Below, one piece after another: positions 1 to 7,148 of a stretch of DNA of 30,837 bases (position 1 is the first letter of the stretch; each line of letters opens with the position of its first letter). The DNA is from Candidatus Gerdarchaeota archaeon (GTDB lineage: Archaea; Asgardarchaeota; Heimdallarchaeia; JABLTI01), in NCBI GenBank assembly GCA_016840945.1, contig JAEORJ010000174.1:1-30837 (forward strand). The letters run 5' to 3'. The notes beneath the pieces were generated by a model that had not been told where the DNA came from, made no database searches, and was given only the letters and a program-made list of their open reading frames with translations. Both the position numbers and the translations under genes were made by a program.

Positions 1-317
1 CATATACAAATCAAAATACAATATTAGCTGGGGATTGTTTAGGTGAAAAAGGATTATCTGCAGAAAAAGTTGGTACAATGGCTGCAGAAGAATTATTTTC
101 TCAGATAAAAACAGGTAGACCTATTGATTATCATTTAGCAGATCAATTAATCATCTGGATGGCAATCTCAGATTTCCCATCTATTATTAATACCAATAAA
201 ATAACTTTGCATACTTTAACAAATATAGAAATTGCTCAAAGGTTATCTAAAGCTGTATTTAATGTTCAAGGTTCAGAGGGGGGACCTGGTATTATAACCT
301 GTGAACCAAATAAGTAA
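1..317 (+). CDS. rtcA: RNA 3'-terminal phosphate cyclase, C-terminal part (cut by window start)
   Basis: The reading frame is open from base 3 and gives the last 104 residues of an RtcA-type cyclase. This enzyme converts RNA 3'-phosphate ends to 2',3'-cyclic phosphates with ATP. The segment shows the family's closing signatures: 'LGEKGLSAEKVG', then AAEEL, then 'DYHLADQL', whose His is the residue that carries AMP in characterised RtcA enzymes, and finally 'ITLHTLTNIEIAQ'. The end 'GGPGIITCEP' is also typical. The gene's start lies outside the window. A 97-base AT-rich gap separates it from the alkyltransferase gene. Family assignment is secure; the physiological RNA substrate cannot be seen. 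Confidence 0.9.
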   Translation, partial: YTNQNTILAGDCLGEKGLSAEKVGTMAAEELFSQIKTGRPIDYHLADQLIIWMAISDFPSIINTNKITLHTLTNIEIAQRLSKAVFNVQGSEGGPGIITCEPNK

Positions 318-414
318 TGATTTAAATTACCATTAAAATTAATCTTGACTTTACTAAAGCTATTTAATTCCCAATGATAAATTAATCAATAATAATTAAA
401 GGTGGGTATTTTAT

Positions 415-792
415 TTGTACATAATAACTCCAGAAGATGAAAAGAAACTAGCTACTTTAAGCCCTTATCAACAAGCAATTTTGCGTTTACTTGCTGAAGT
501 CCCAAAGGGTAAAGTGACGACTTATGGAGATCTTGCTAAAGAATTGGCACGTCGAGATCCACAATGGTCTGCTAGCGCTTCCCGTGCAGTGGGTACAACA
601 ATGAAAAATAATCTATGTGGTCCCTATATTCCTTGTCACCGAGTTATCAAATCTGATGGTTCGATTGGTAATTTTAGAGGTGGTGAGATAGGGGCTGTTA
701 AAGAAAAAACAAACATGCTTCGTGATGAAGGTGTTGAAGTAGTTAATGGGAAAATAAGTCTGAAACGATATCGTCATAAATTTCAAAGTTAA
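415..792 (+). CDS. ogt: methylated-DNA--protein-cysteine methyltransferase (short form)
   Basis: This is a suicide DNA-repair protein that moves an alkyl group from O6-alkylguanine to its own cysteine. The 125-residue product has the active-site motif PCHRV at residues 73-77 (acceptor Cys74), the upstream 'GKVTTYGDLA' helix-turn-helix region (32-41), 'SRAVGTTM' (56-63) and the 'FRGG' loop (87-90). It is shorter than the usual 150-180 residues because the variable N-terminal domain is missing, as in other single-domain members. The start is TTG at 415, with GGTGG at 401-405 at good spacing and no in-frame ATG nearby. Its TAA overlaps the stop codon of the convergent nadM gene, within TTAA at 789-792. 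Alkyltransferase-like proteins lack the Cys; this one has it, so repair activity is expected. Confidence 0.93.
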   Translation: MYIITPEDEKKLATLSPYQQAILRLLAEVPKGKVTTYGDLAKELARRDPQWSASASRAVGTTMKNNLCGPYIPCHRVIKSDGSIGNFRGGEIGAVKEKTNMLRDEGVEVVNGKISLKRYRHKFQS

Positions 793-1310
793 ACTTTATC
801 TGTAGAATTAATAATTTGAATTCGTTTTATTCCATCTATTTCAATTATTTCTTGAACAACTTTTTTTGGAACAAGTTTTTTCCATTCATTATTATTCTTT
901 TTCATTAACTCTCTGATATGCTGTGCACTGTATTCCTTTCGTTCAAATAAAGGTGGTATGCGAACTTCCTTGCCAGCTTGTTCAAATAAGTAAGCAGTTA
1001 ATGGATTATTAGTATAAACTATATCAAATTTAGGTACTAGTCGTAATAAATGTGCAACCCATAACCCATTATCTCGAACATCATTTGCAGGAACAATAAT
1101 AACTCGAGTAATATCTTTAATTTCATCTACTAATGAATCATGAATCATGATGTATCTTTCACCTGCAGTAAAAGGATTACTCATCATATGACTTTGTTGT
1201 GATGCTGCTATTATAATTATTAAATCATCAACTTCTTTGAGAATATATTTGATAACATTCATATGACCATTATGAAAAGGTTGAAATCTTCCTACAATCA
1301 TACCACGCAT
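789..1310 (-). CDS. nadM: nicotinamide-nucleotide adenylyltransferase, archaeal type
   Basis: The enzyme makes NAD+ from NMN and ATP. The protein begins MRGMIVGRFQPFHNGH, the nucleotidyltransferase signature (GRFQPFHxGH) right at the N-terminus as in archaeal NadM. It also has 'SNPFTAGER' and, near the C-terminus, 'EYSAQHIRELM', equivalent to the ISxTxIR motif. The open frame extends to 1349, but the start at 1310 matches the family's MRG start and leaves the Rossmann strand at the first residues. The product is 173 residues, close to the usual size. It is transcribed towards ogt, and their stop codons overlap. Upstream it is divergent from the rpoD operon with about 200 bases between them. 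Confidence 0.93.
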   Translation of the reverse strand: MRGMIVGRFQPFHNGHMNVIKYILKEVDDLIIIIAASQQSHMMSNPFTAGERYIMIHDSLVDEIKDITRVIIVPANDVRDNGLWVAHLLRLVPKFDIVYTNNPLTAYLFEQAGKEVRIPPLFERKEYSAQHIRELMKKNNNEWKKLVPKKVVQEIIEIDGIKRIQIINSTDKV

Positions 1311-1404
1311 TATAATCGCATCCAACAGATATATCAAATTATACGACAATAGTACTTTAACTTATCTTTTTTCACAATAATATTAACTTTTAAAGGTCGT
1401 CTTC

Positions 1405-1422
1405 TTAAAAAACTTTATAAGG
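1405..1422 (+). promoter_or_regulatory. BRE/TATA promoter of the rpoD-rpl18e-rpl13-rps9 operon
   Basis: A purine-rich run followed by CTTTATAAGG has the form of an archaeal BRE plus TATA box. The expected start of transcription about 25 bases on (near 1444) would give a leader of about 70 bases before the rpoD ATG. Closely related A-rich/CTTTA(T/A)AA sequences precede rpoK (15605) and the surface protein (20209). The site is inferred from sequence alone. Confidence 0.6.
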
Positions 1423-1444
1423 TAATTTCAAACATTCGAGAATT

Positions 1445-1460
1445 GATACTTAGAAGTATC
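1445..1460. promoter_or_regulatory. palindrome at predicted transcription start of rpoD operon
   Basis: GATACTT-AG-AAGTATC is a perfect 7-base inverted repeat with a 2-base centre. It begins where transcription from the TATA box at 1414-1422 would be expected to start. Position and symmetry fit an operator for a dimeric regulator or a small 5' hairpin. No regulator can be named from the sequence. Confidence 0.4.
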
Positions 1461-1513
1461 ACTCGTCCTTTTAGCAATTATAATTAAGGACAAAGATTAT
1501 TGCGTGATTAACT

Positions 1514-2344
1514 ATGGAAATAGAGGTCATAGAAAACAAAGATAATAGATTGCGTTTCATCATCAAAGGCAGTAATGATACTTTCGTAAATGGTCTCAGA
1601 AGAACCATCATATCCGAAGTACCTACTTTAGCTATTGAAGATATTATATTAGTCGAAAATACTTCACCAGTATTGGATGAAATTTTAGCTCATAGATTAG
1701 GACTTGTACCTCTAACAACCCCCCCCGATGAATTCACTGTAGCCAGTGAATGTGAAAATTGTGGTGGAGAAGGTTGTCAATTCTGTTCAGCTGCTTTAAC
1801 ATTGGAAATCGAAGCAGATGTTGATGAATCTAAAATGGTTTATTCCCAAGATTTACAATCAAATGACCAGAAAATTGTTCCAGTTAATAAAAAAATCCCC
1901 ATAGCAAAATTAGGTCCAGGTCAAAAAATAACCCTTGAAGCTATTGCAATGATGGGTCGAGGAAAAGAGCATGCCAAATGGTCTCCTGCTGTAACTTGTA
2001 GCTATCGTTATTACCCCCAAGTACAACAAGATTCCTCAAAATGCACTGGTTGTATGGAATGTGTCGATGCTTGCCCCAAGAATATCCTTCAAGTGAATAA
2101 AAAGGTTGTAAAATTAACCGATCCTCTTGAATGTCTCTTATGTGATTTGTGCACACTAGCATGTACCTATGATTCATTAAAAATGGGTCATATAGAAGGA
2201 GATTATATTTTCTTCTTAGAAACCACGGGTGCAATTAGCCCAATGGACACATTTAAGAAAGCAACCGAAATCCTCAAAAATAAATCTAAAGACTTGGATA
2301 ACGCTTACAAAGTTGCTATGGAGCAATATTTGAAAAAGAAGTAA
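1514..2344 (+). CDS. rpoD: DNA-directed RNA polymerase subunit D (Rpo3) with two ferredoxin-like Cys clusters
   Basis: Subunit D, with L, N and P, forms the assembly platform of archaeal RNA polymerase. The 276-residue protein starts with the dimerisation domain ('GLRRTIISEVP' 27-37, 'ILAHRLGLVPL' 57-67). It carries a CxxC-x4-CxxC zinc-type site at Cys80/83/88/91, then an inserted ferredoxin-like domain. That domain has two complete sets of cysteines: 177/180/183/187 (CTGCMECVDACP) and 207/210/213/217 (CLLCDLCTLAC). Archaeal D subunits vary in keeping none, one or two [4Fe-4S] sites; this one has all eight ligands. It heads a tight operon with three ribosomal protein genes, as in many archaea. 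Confidence 0.96.
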   Translation: MEIEVIENKDNRLRFIIKGSNDTFVNGLRRTIISEVPTLAIEDIILVENTSPVLDEILAHRLGLVPLTTPPDEFTVASECENCGGEGCQFCSAALTLEIEADVDESKMVYSQDLQSNDQKIVPVNKKIPIAKLGPGQKITLEAIAMMGRGKEHAKWSPAVTCSYRYYPQVQQDSSKCTGCMECVDACPKNILQVNKKVVKLTDPLECLLCDLCTLACTYDSLKMGHIEGDYIFFLETTGAISPMDTFKKATEILKNKSKDLDNAYKVAMEQYLKKK

Positions 2345-2401
2345 GCACTAACGATAATCCATAATTGTTTTCATTAATTGAAGACGGAGGATTGTGAGTA
2401 A

Positions 2402-2773
2402 ATGCCAAAACCAACAGGGCCATCAGATCCAAATACCGTCGCTTTAATACGCGACTTAAGAAAGAAAGGTGCTAAGGATAAAAAGCACACTTTTTGGACG
2501 GATCTCTCCGAAAGGCTAGAAAAACCTAGAAGACAAAGACCAGCAGTAAATCTTAGCAAGATAAGTCGCTATGCCAAAAATACTGAATTGGTTGTTGTTC
2601 CAGGGAAAGTTTTAGCTTCAGGCGAGATAAAGGGCAGCTATACTATTGCTGCATTAAATTTCAGCGTAGTTGCCATAGAGAAAATAACCAAAGCTGGAGG
2701 TAAAGTAATTTCATTAAGAGACTTAATGGATTTACCAGCAACAGAAATCAAGAATATTCGCATTCTTGTCTAA
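2402..2773 (+). CDS. rpl18e: large-subunit ribosomal protein eL18
   Basis: The protein of 123 residues is the archaeal/eukaryotic ribosomal protein eL18. It has 'LIRDLRKKGAK' near the N-terminus, 'FWTDLSERLEKPRRQR' with its basic RNA-binding run, the central 'VVVPGKVLASGEI' strand-turn and the 'ITKAGGKVISLRDLM' segment near the end. The start ATG is 11 bases after a strong GGAGG. The gene lies 57 bases after rpoD and 20 bases before rpl13, the conserved archaeal order. Confidence 0.96.
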   Translation: MPKPTGPSDPNTVALIRDLRKKGAKDKKHTFWTDLSERLEKPRRQRPAVNLSKISRYAKNTELVVVPGKVLASGEIKGSYTIAALNFSVVAIEKITKAGGKVISLRDLMDLPATEIKNIRILV

Positions 2774-2793
2774 AATACTCGGAGTGAATAGAA

Positions 2794-3264
2794 ATGTCAA
2801 CTAACCCAACTATTATTGATGCTGAAGGAGCAATCTTAGGTAGATTATCCTCTATTGTTGCTAAACGTTTACTAAACGGTGAGACTATTGAATTAGTTAA
2901 TGTTGAAAAGATAGTCATCTCTGGAAAACCCGAGTCAATTATTGCTCAGTATAAAGAGCGTTTAGGCATAAGAAGCAAATATAATCCTTTACGTGGACCA
3001 TTCCACTACAGACGACCTGATCGTTTTGTTAGAAGAACAATTAGAGGAATGCTCCCATATAAAAAACCACGAGGAAGAGATGCATTTCATAGACTAAAGT
3101 GTTACATCTCTGTACCTGAAGAATTTGAAAAAACAAAAGTGGTTAAGATTGTCGAAGCTGATTCAACAAAATTAAAGGTAAAACGAATTTCCGTTGGCGA
3201 GCTTTGCCAGCAATTGGGCTGGAACTATGATCCAAAATTGGATCCTAGAGTAACAACTGAATAA
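2794..3264 (+). CDS. rpl13: large-subunit ribosomal protein uL13
   Basis: The 156-residue product shows the uL13 pattern: 'IIDAEGAILGRLSSIVAKRL' at the N-terminus, 'VNVEKIVISG' next, 'RGPFHYRRPDR' in the middle and 'RGMLPYKKPRGRDAF', the conserved basic loop that contacts 23S rRNA. The closing 'LGWNYDPKLDPRV' is a short C-terminal extension. A GGAG sequence precedes the ATG. It lies between rpl18e and rps9, with 12 bases to rps9. Confidence 0.96.
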   Translation: MSTNPTIIDAEGAILGRLSSIVAKRLLNGETIELVNVEKIVISGKPESIIAQYKERLGIRSKYNPLRGPFHYRRPDRFVRRTIRGMLPYKKPRGRDAFHRLKCYISVPEEFEKTKVVKIVEADSTKLKVKRISVGELCQQLGWNYDPKLDPRVTTE

Positions 3265-3276
3265 GGTGAATGATTA

Positions 3277-3687
3277 ATGTCTTCCAAACGAATAGTCTTA
3301 ACTTCCGGAAAAAGAAAAACAGCTATTGCTCGAGCAACCACTAAAGCTGGAAAAGGCCGCATTCGCATAAATGCTGTTCCACTAGAAATCTATCCTTCAG
3401 AATTAGCTAGAATGAAAATCCTAGAACCACTAATCATTGCAGGAGAGGATATCTACAATGCTATTGACATTACCATTAATGTCACAGGCGGAGGAATGGT
3501 TGGCCATGCTGATGCTGCGCGTACAGCTGTCGGTAGAGCTCTTGTTAAATGGACCCAAGACCCTGAATTGAGAAGTAAAATGATGCATTATGATCGATCA
3601 ATTCTTGTAGCTGATTCTCGACGAAGAGAAGAGAAGAAAGCTGGTGGTCCAGGAGCACGTGCTCGTTATCAAAAATCATATCGTTAA
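3277..3687 (+). CDS. rps9: small-subunit ribosomal protein uS9
   Basis: uS9 reaches into the decoding centre of the small subunit. The 136-residue protein has 'SGKRKTAIARAT' at the start, 'VTGGGMVGHADAARTAVGRALVKW' type glycine-rich motif in the middle, and the C-terminal 'GGPGARARYQKSYR', the basic tail that approaches P-site tRNA. AAGGTGA at about 3263-3269 is its ribosome binding site, overlapping the rpl13 stop. In many archaea rps9 is followed by rpoN, rpoK and rps2; here the operon ends with a hairpin instead. Confidence 0.97.
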   Translation: MSSKRIVLTSGKRKTAIARATTKAGKGRIRINAVPLEIYPSELARMKILEPLIIAGEDIYNAIDITINVTGGGMVGHADAARTAVGRALVKWTQDPELRSKMMHYDRSILVADSRRREEKKAGGPGARARYQKSYR

Positions 3688-3707
3688 ACAAATTAAATTT
3701 TAAATTT

Positions 3708-3733
3708 AACAAGTGGATAATCTTCCACTTGTT
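3708..3733 (+). terminator. hairpin terminator after rps9
   Basis: AACAAGTGGA (3708-3717) and TCCACTTGTT (3724-3733) form a perfect 10-base stem with a 6-base loop, 20 bases after the rps9 stop. T-rich sequence follows (TATTTTATTATT). It most likely ends or stabilises the ribosomal operon transcript. Confidence 0.6.
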
Positions 3734-3817
3734 CCAATATTTTATTATTCCATTTACAAATTATTTGTAATTACTCAACAATCTATTTTCACAAATAAAA
3801 TAAGATGATGATAAACA

Positions 3818-4204
3818 ATGACTAGAACCGATGATTGGTTAAAATATTCAGAAGAGCTACTTGAAATAGCTGACATTTTAATGAACAATGGACGATTTTC
3901 TTGGTCCTGTTTTACAATAAATCAAGCAGCTGCAGCTGCATTAAAATCCATCCTATCAAAATTAGATGAATCAACTTTTGGTGATAATTTAATTGCATTA
4001 TTACGTATAATTAAGGAACAATTAGATGTTCCTGATGAAGTTAAAAATGCTTGCCATAATTTAAATGAACACTTTACAAAAACACGTGATTTAGAAAACA
4101 GACTTGATAGCACACCTTCAATTCATTACACACTTAATGATGCTAAACAAGCAAAGAATGATGCATTAATAATCATTAGATTTGCTCATCGCCATTCCCA
4201 TTAA
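3818..4204 (+). CDS. HEPN-domain protein without a visible nucleotidyltransferase partner
   Basis: This 128-residue all-helical protein matches the HEPN fold. An N-terminal helix ('WLKYSEELLEIADIL') is followed by the 'INQAAAAALKSIL' helix in the position of the family's QAAEKALKA signature. Then come 'VPDEVKNACHNLNEHFTKTRDLE', equivalent to the LxxxYxxTRYP region, and a final helix with 'DAKQAKNDALIIIRF'. HEPN proteins often pair with MNT nucleotidyltransferases as toxin-antitoxin modules or act as RNases. No MNT gene is adjacent and the RNase motif R-x4-6-H is not clear, so a toxin role is not supported. It may be a helper or substrate-binding HEPN protein. The next gene, tldD, begins 94 bases on in the same direction. 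Confidence 0.7.
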   Translation: MTRTDDWLKYSEELLEIADILMNNGRFSWSCFTINQAAAAALKSILSKLDESTFGDNLIALLRIIKEQLDVPDEVKNACHNLNEHFTKTRDLENRLDSTPSIHYTLNDAKQAKNDALIIIRFAHRHSH

Positions 4205-4298
4205 ATCAACTATACTTTTAATTGAAATTTATCTATCTTTAAATAATATAAGCAAATTTAGTACATATATTTGCTATATTGAAGAAAGGAATATTACC

Positions 4299-5744
4299 AT
4301 GCCAATAGCTCCATTTGCAGCAGATGCTGTAGAATACGCTTTAAAATCTGATGCTGATTATGTGGACATTCGAGTTGAGAATGAATTTTCAAGTTTCACT
4401 GGTATGAGAAATAATGCAATTTGTGGTGTTAATTCAAATTTACAAGAAAGCATAGGTATAAGGGTATTGTTCAATAATTGCTGGGGATTTGCTTCAGTAG
4501 CAACTTTAGAAACTTCAGCAATAAAAAAAGCAATTGAAAATGCTATGAGAAGTGCTAAAAAAGTTGCTAGATTATCATCAAATCCAGCTATAAAATTAGC
4601 TGAAATATCCCAAAGAAAAACTAGTGTTTCTGATGATTGCCAAAAGGAACCTCAATTTTTAGAAGTAGAAGAACGATTAGAGTTACTAAATAGAATTAAC
4701 AATCGAATAACTTCTCAAGTTGAAGTGTTGAAAGTATTAGATTTGAAATTAATAGAGAACCAGACACAAAAACTCTTTATGAATTCTGAAGGTTCTGAAA
4801 TTGAACAAATTTTAATAAGATCAAGTTTATTTTTTGGTTCCTTAATAAAAGGTTCAGGTAATTTCCAAAAAGTTCGCACTCAAAGTTTTGGTGGTGTGGG
4901 AGGAATAGAGCAATTTGAAAAAATTGAATTTGAAAATTTCTTATATGATTTTATAAAACTCCTACCTGAGCTCTCTCAATCTAAACTTGTAAAACCAAAA
5001 GAACAACCTATAATTCTGAATGAAGAAATGGGTTGGAACCTTTGTCATGAATTCTGTCATGCTGTGGAATCTGATTTAATACTAAAAAATCTATCACCTT
5101 TAGGTGACAAAATAGGAACAAAATTGGGTTCTGAAAAAGTAACAATAATTGATGATGCTAGTTTCAATGGGTATGGAGAGTATTATTTCGATGATGAGGG
5201 GGTTAAAGCTTCTGGCACCTTGATAATAGAAGATGGCATTCTATTTGATGTATTGCAGAATAGAGAAACAGCTGGGGAAATGGAAGCTGTTCCAACAAGC
5301 AATGGTCGAGCTGAGAGCTGTTTATACAGCCCACAAGTAAGACAAAGTAATACATTCTTCGAACCTGGTAATTCTTCTTTTGAAGAATTATTGGAAATAA
5401 CAAAAAATGGTTTATTTATATGTGACTCATTTGGTGGAAATGCTGATACAGTTCATGGTAATTTTCAATTAGATGCTCAATATGGACGGAAAATTGAGAA
5501 AGGTGAATTAACTGATTTTGTAACTGGTTTTTCAATTATTGGCAATCTTTATACTATACTTGGTGATGTGATAGGTTTAACCAAAGATTTCATGAGTTTC
5601 CCTGCTTATTGTGGAAAGAATGGTCAACGAGTAAGTGTTGGAGCAATCTCACCAAAGGTTGCTTTGAAGCGAGCAGCTGTGATTTCTAATATTGCTCAAA
5701 GACAAATTAGAAAAATAGATTTTAGTAGATTGAGGGAAAGTTAA
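4299..5744 (+). CDS. tldD: TldD-type metalloprotease subunit with shortened zinc motif
   Basis: TldD and TldE form a zinc protease that processes peptides and degrades unfolded peptides. The protein (481 residues) shows the family's fold signatures: 'DADYVDIRVE' near the start, 'VTIIDDAS' and 'FDDEGV' in the middle, 'TSNGRAES', then 'FGGNADTVHGNF', and 'YCGKNGQRVSVG' with Cys438, the expected third zinc ligand. The zinc motif reads H250-E-F-C-H254, one residue shorter than the HExxxH of characterised TldD proteins. The open frame runs back to 4182, but ATG 4299 follows GAAAGGA at 4284-4290 and matches the family's N-terminus. Its TAA overlaps the tldE ATG (TAATG), so the pair is translationally coupled. 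Confidence 0.9.
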   Translation: MPIAPFAADAVEYALKSDADYVDIRVENEFSSFTGMRNNAICGVNSNLQESIGIRVLFNNCWGFASVATLETSAIKKAIENAMRSAKKVARLSSNPAIKLAEISQRKTSVSDDCQKEPQFLEVEERLELLNRINNRITSQVEVLKVLDLKLIENQTQKLFMNSEGSEIEQILIRSSLFFGSLIKGSGNFQKVRTQSFGGVGGIEQFEKIEFENFLYDFIKLLPELSQSKLVKPKEQPIILNEEMGWNLCHEFCHAVESDLILKNLSPLGDKIGTKLGSEKVTIIDDASFNGYGEYYFDDEGVKASGTLIIEDGILFDVLQNRETAGEMEAVPTSNGRAESCLYSPQVRQSNTFFEPGNSSFEELLEITKNGLFICDSFGGNADTVHGNFQLDAQYGRKIEKGELTDFVTGFSIIGNLYTILGDVIGLTKDFMSFPAYCGKNGQRVSVGAISPKVALKRAAVISNIAQRQIRKIDFSRLRES

Positions 5745-7108
5745 TGATTGAATTATTAGCAGATGAGATATTTAGGAAATCTAAAACAGCTGGAATAGAT
5801 TCATTGGAAACCTTTCTGCAAAAGAAGAATGTTAAAAGAATTGAAATTAGTAATGGAAAAGTAAACTCAATAATCGAGCAAGAGCGTTCTGGTACTGCTA
5901 TTCGCTCCATTATCAATAATCAACTAAGTTTTGTATCTACAAATGCTACCAATCAAATAGATAATATTATTGAATTAGCAGCTCAAAATGCTCGGAAATC
6001 AACTCAAAAAGTATATACTAATTTTATTAATAAAAAATTCACCACACCAGTGAAACAAATTAGTGATAATCGCTTACGTGAATTGTCATTAGAATCAATT
6101 TGTGATAGAGTTGTCGAAATTTTGACAACTATAGAAGCATCAAAACCAGTGCAAAAATTAGATGCTACAATAATAGTTCGAACAGAAGAAAGACTTGTAG
6201 CTAACACCGAGGGCATTTGGAAAAAAGAAATCGGTACAAGACTTACTACTGATATTGCAACAACTATCAAAATGCAAGATTTTCTAGGTGTTGGCACATC
6301 CTCACTTGCAACTCGAGAGTTATATGAAGATTGGCAAGAATTATTTAACGAGTCAATAAAAACAGCTCTCTCACAAAGAAATCGTAAAAAGATGTCTATT
6401 GGGAAACCAAAAGGAGTGATACTTAGTTCCAATGCTTTTGCAGACATTCTAGCATATGCTTTTGTTCCTTCTTTTAACTATACTAGTGGCAGTTATTACT
6501 ATGAGTCATTTCATAATTGCCGTTTTAATAAGGATCTAATAATGGTAGATGATCCAACTTATACTGGTGCACAAAATACCTTTGGTTTTGATGATGAAGG
6601 CTATCCAAGCAAACCTCGAGTGGTTTTAAGCGGTGGTAAATGTAAAAGATTATTGGGAATGAATTTCTCTTGCACTGAACCAAGAGAAACAAATATCTAT
6701 AATGGTAATTGTTATCGCTCAGCTTATCAATCACAAGAAATTAGAAGTTACACTTATCCTCCTTCTGTCAGTTCTTCAAACTTCGTTATTAAAACAAAGA
6801 GAAAAGCAACTGAAGATATAATATCTGAGTTAGATGATGGTATCTATATTAAGGAGATTACCGGAGCTCAGGATGCAAATTATTTTTCAGGTGATTTTGT
6901 TATAGCTGCTGTAGAAGCCTACGAAGTGAAAAATGGGGAGATTATCAATCCAATTTTACCATGTTTTTGTACGGGTAATATATACAGAATTTTAGAAGAT
7001 CCATCTCTAATAATAAACAATACATTGAAGGAGAATCCAATTATTGGAACCCCTCTAAATCTTATTGTTCCAGAAATAATTACTTCTAGAATGACAATAT
7101 CAATTTAA
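5744..7108 (+). CDS. pmbA: TldE/PmbA-type subunit of the TldD/E protease
   Basis: This 454-residue protein is the non-catalytic partner of TldD. It has the fold-level features of the family: an N-terminal 'ETFLQKKNVKRIEISNGKVNS' strand pair, a central 'PKGVILSSNAFADILAYAF' region where TldD has its zinc helix, 'VDDPTYTG', 'FDDEG', 'TGAQDANYFSGDF', and the closing 'NGEIINPIL' segment. There is no HExxxH motif, as expected for TldE. The start ATG shares one base with the tldD stop and follows GAGGGAAAG. The two together would form the heterodimer in the cytoplasm. A strong hairpin follows (7125-7148). Confidence 0.9.
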   Translation: MIELLADEIFRKSKTAGIDSLETFLQKKNVKRIEISNGKVNSIIEQERSGTAIRSIINNQLSFVSTNATNQIDNIIELAAQNARKSTQKVYTNFINKKFTTPVKQISDNRLRELSLESICDRVVEILTTIEASKPVQKLDATIIVRTEERLVANTEGIWKKEIGTRLTTDIATTIKMQDFLGVGTSSLATRELYEDWQELFNESIKTALSQRNRKKMSIGKPKGVILSSNAFADILAYAFVPSFNYTSGSYYYESFHNCRFNKDLIMVDDPTYTGAQNTFGFDDEGYPSKPRVVLSGGKCKRLLGMNFSCTEPRETNIYNGNCYRSAYQSQEIRSYTYPPSVSSSNFVIKTKRKATEDIISELDDGIYIKEITGAQDANYFSGDFVIAAVEAYEVKNGEIINPILPCFCTGNIYRILEDPSLIINNTLKENPIIGTPLNLIVPEIITSRMTISI

Positions 7109-7124
7109 TATGAAAAAAAATCAA

Positions 7125-7148
7125 AAGGAATGAGTTTGATCATTCCTT
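7125..7148. terminator. two-way terminator hairpin between tldE and eL13 gene
   Basis: AAGGAATGA (7125-7133) and TCATTCCTT (7140-7148) form a perfect 9-base stem with a 6-base loop. On the minus strand it is followed by a run of eight T (complement of 7113-7120); on the plus strand by CTTTTCT. It includes the TGA stop and last two codons of the minus-strand eL13 gene, so it can serve both converging genes. Confidence 0.65.

Noticed and set aside
3818..4204. HEPN/MNT toxin-antitoxin module
   Set aside because: No nucleotidyltransferase-fold gene lies on either side, and the RNase motif of toxic HEPN proteins is not clear.
4182..4298. N-terminal extension of tldD by 39 residues
   Set aside because: It overlaps the HEPN gene end, is unlike TldD N-termini, and ATG 4299 has a good ribosome site.
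6004..6447. 147-residue open frame on the minus strand inside tldE
   Set aside because: Shadow of the tldE coding frame; no ribosome site and no family resemblance.
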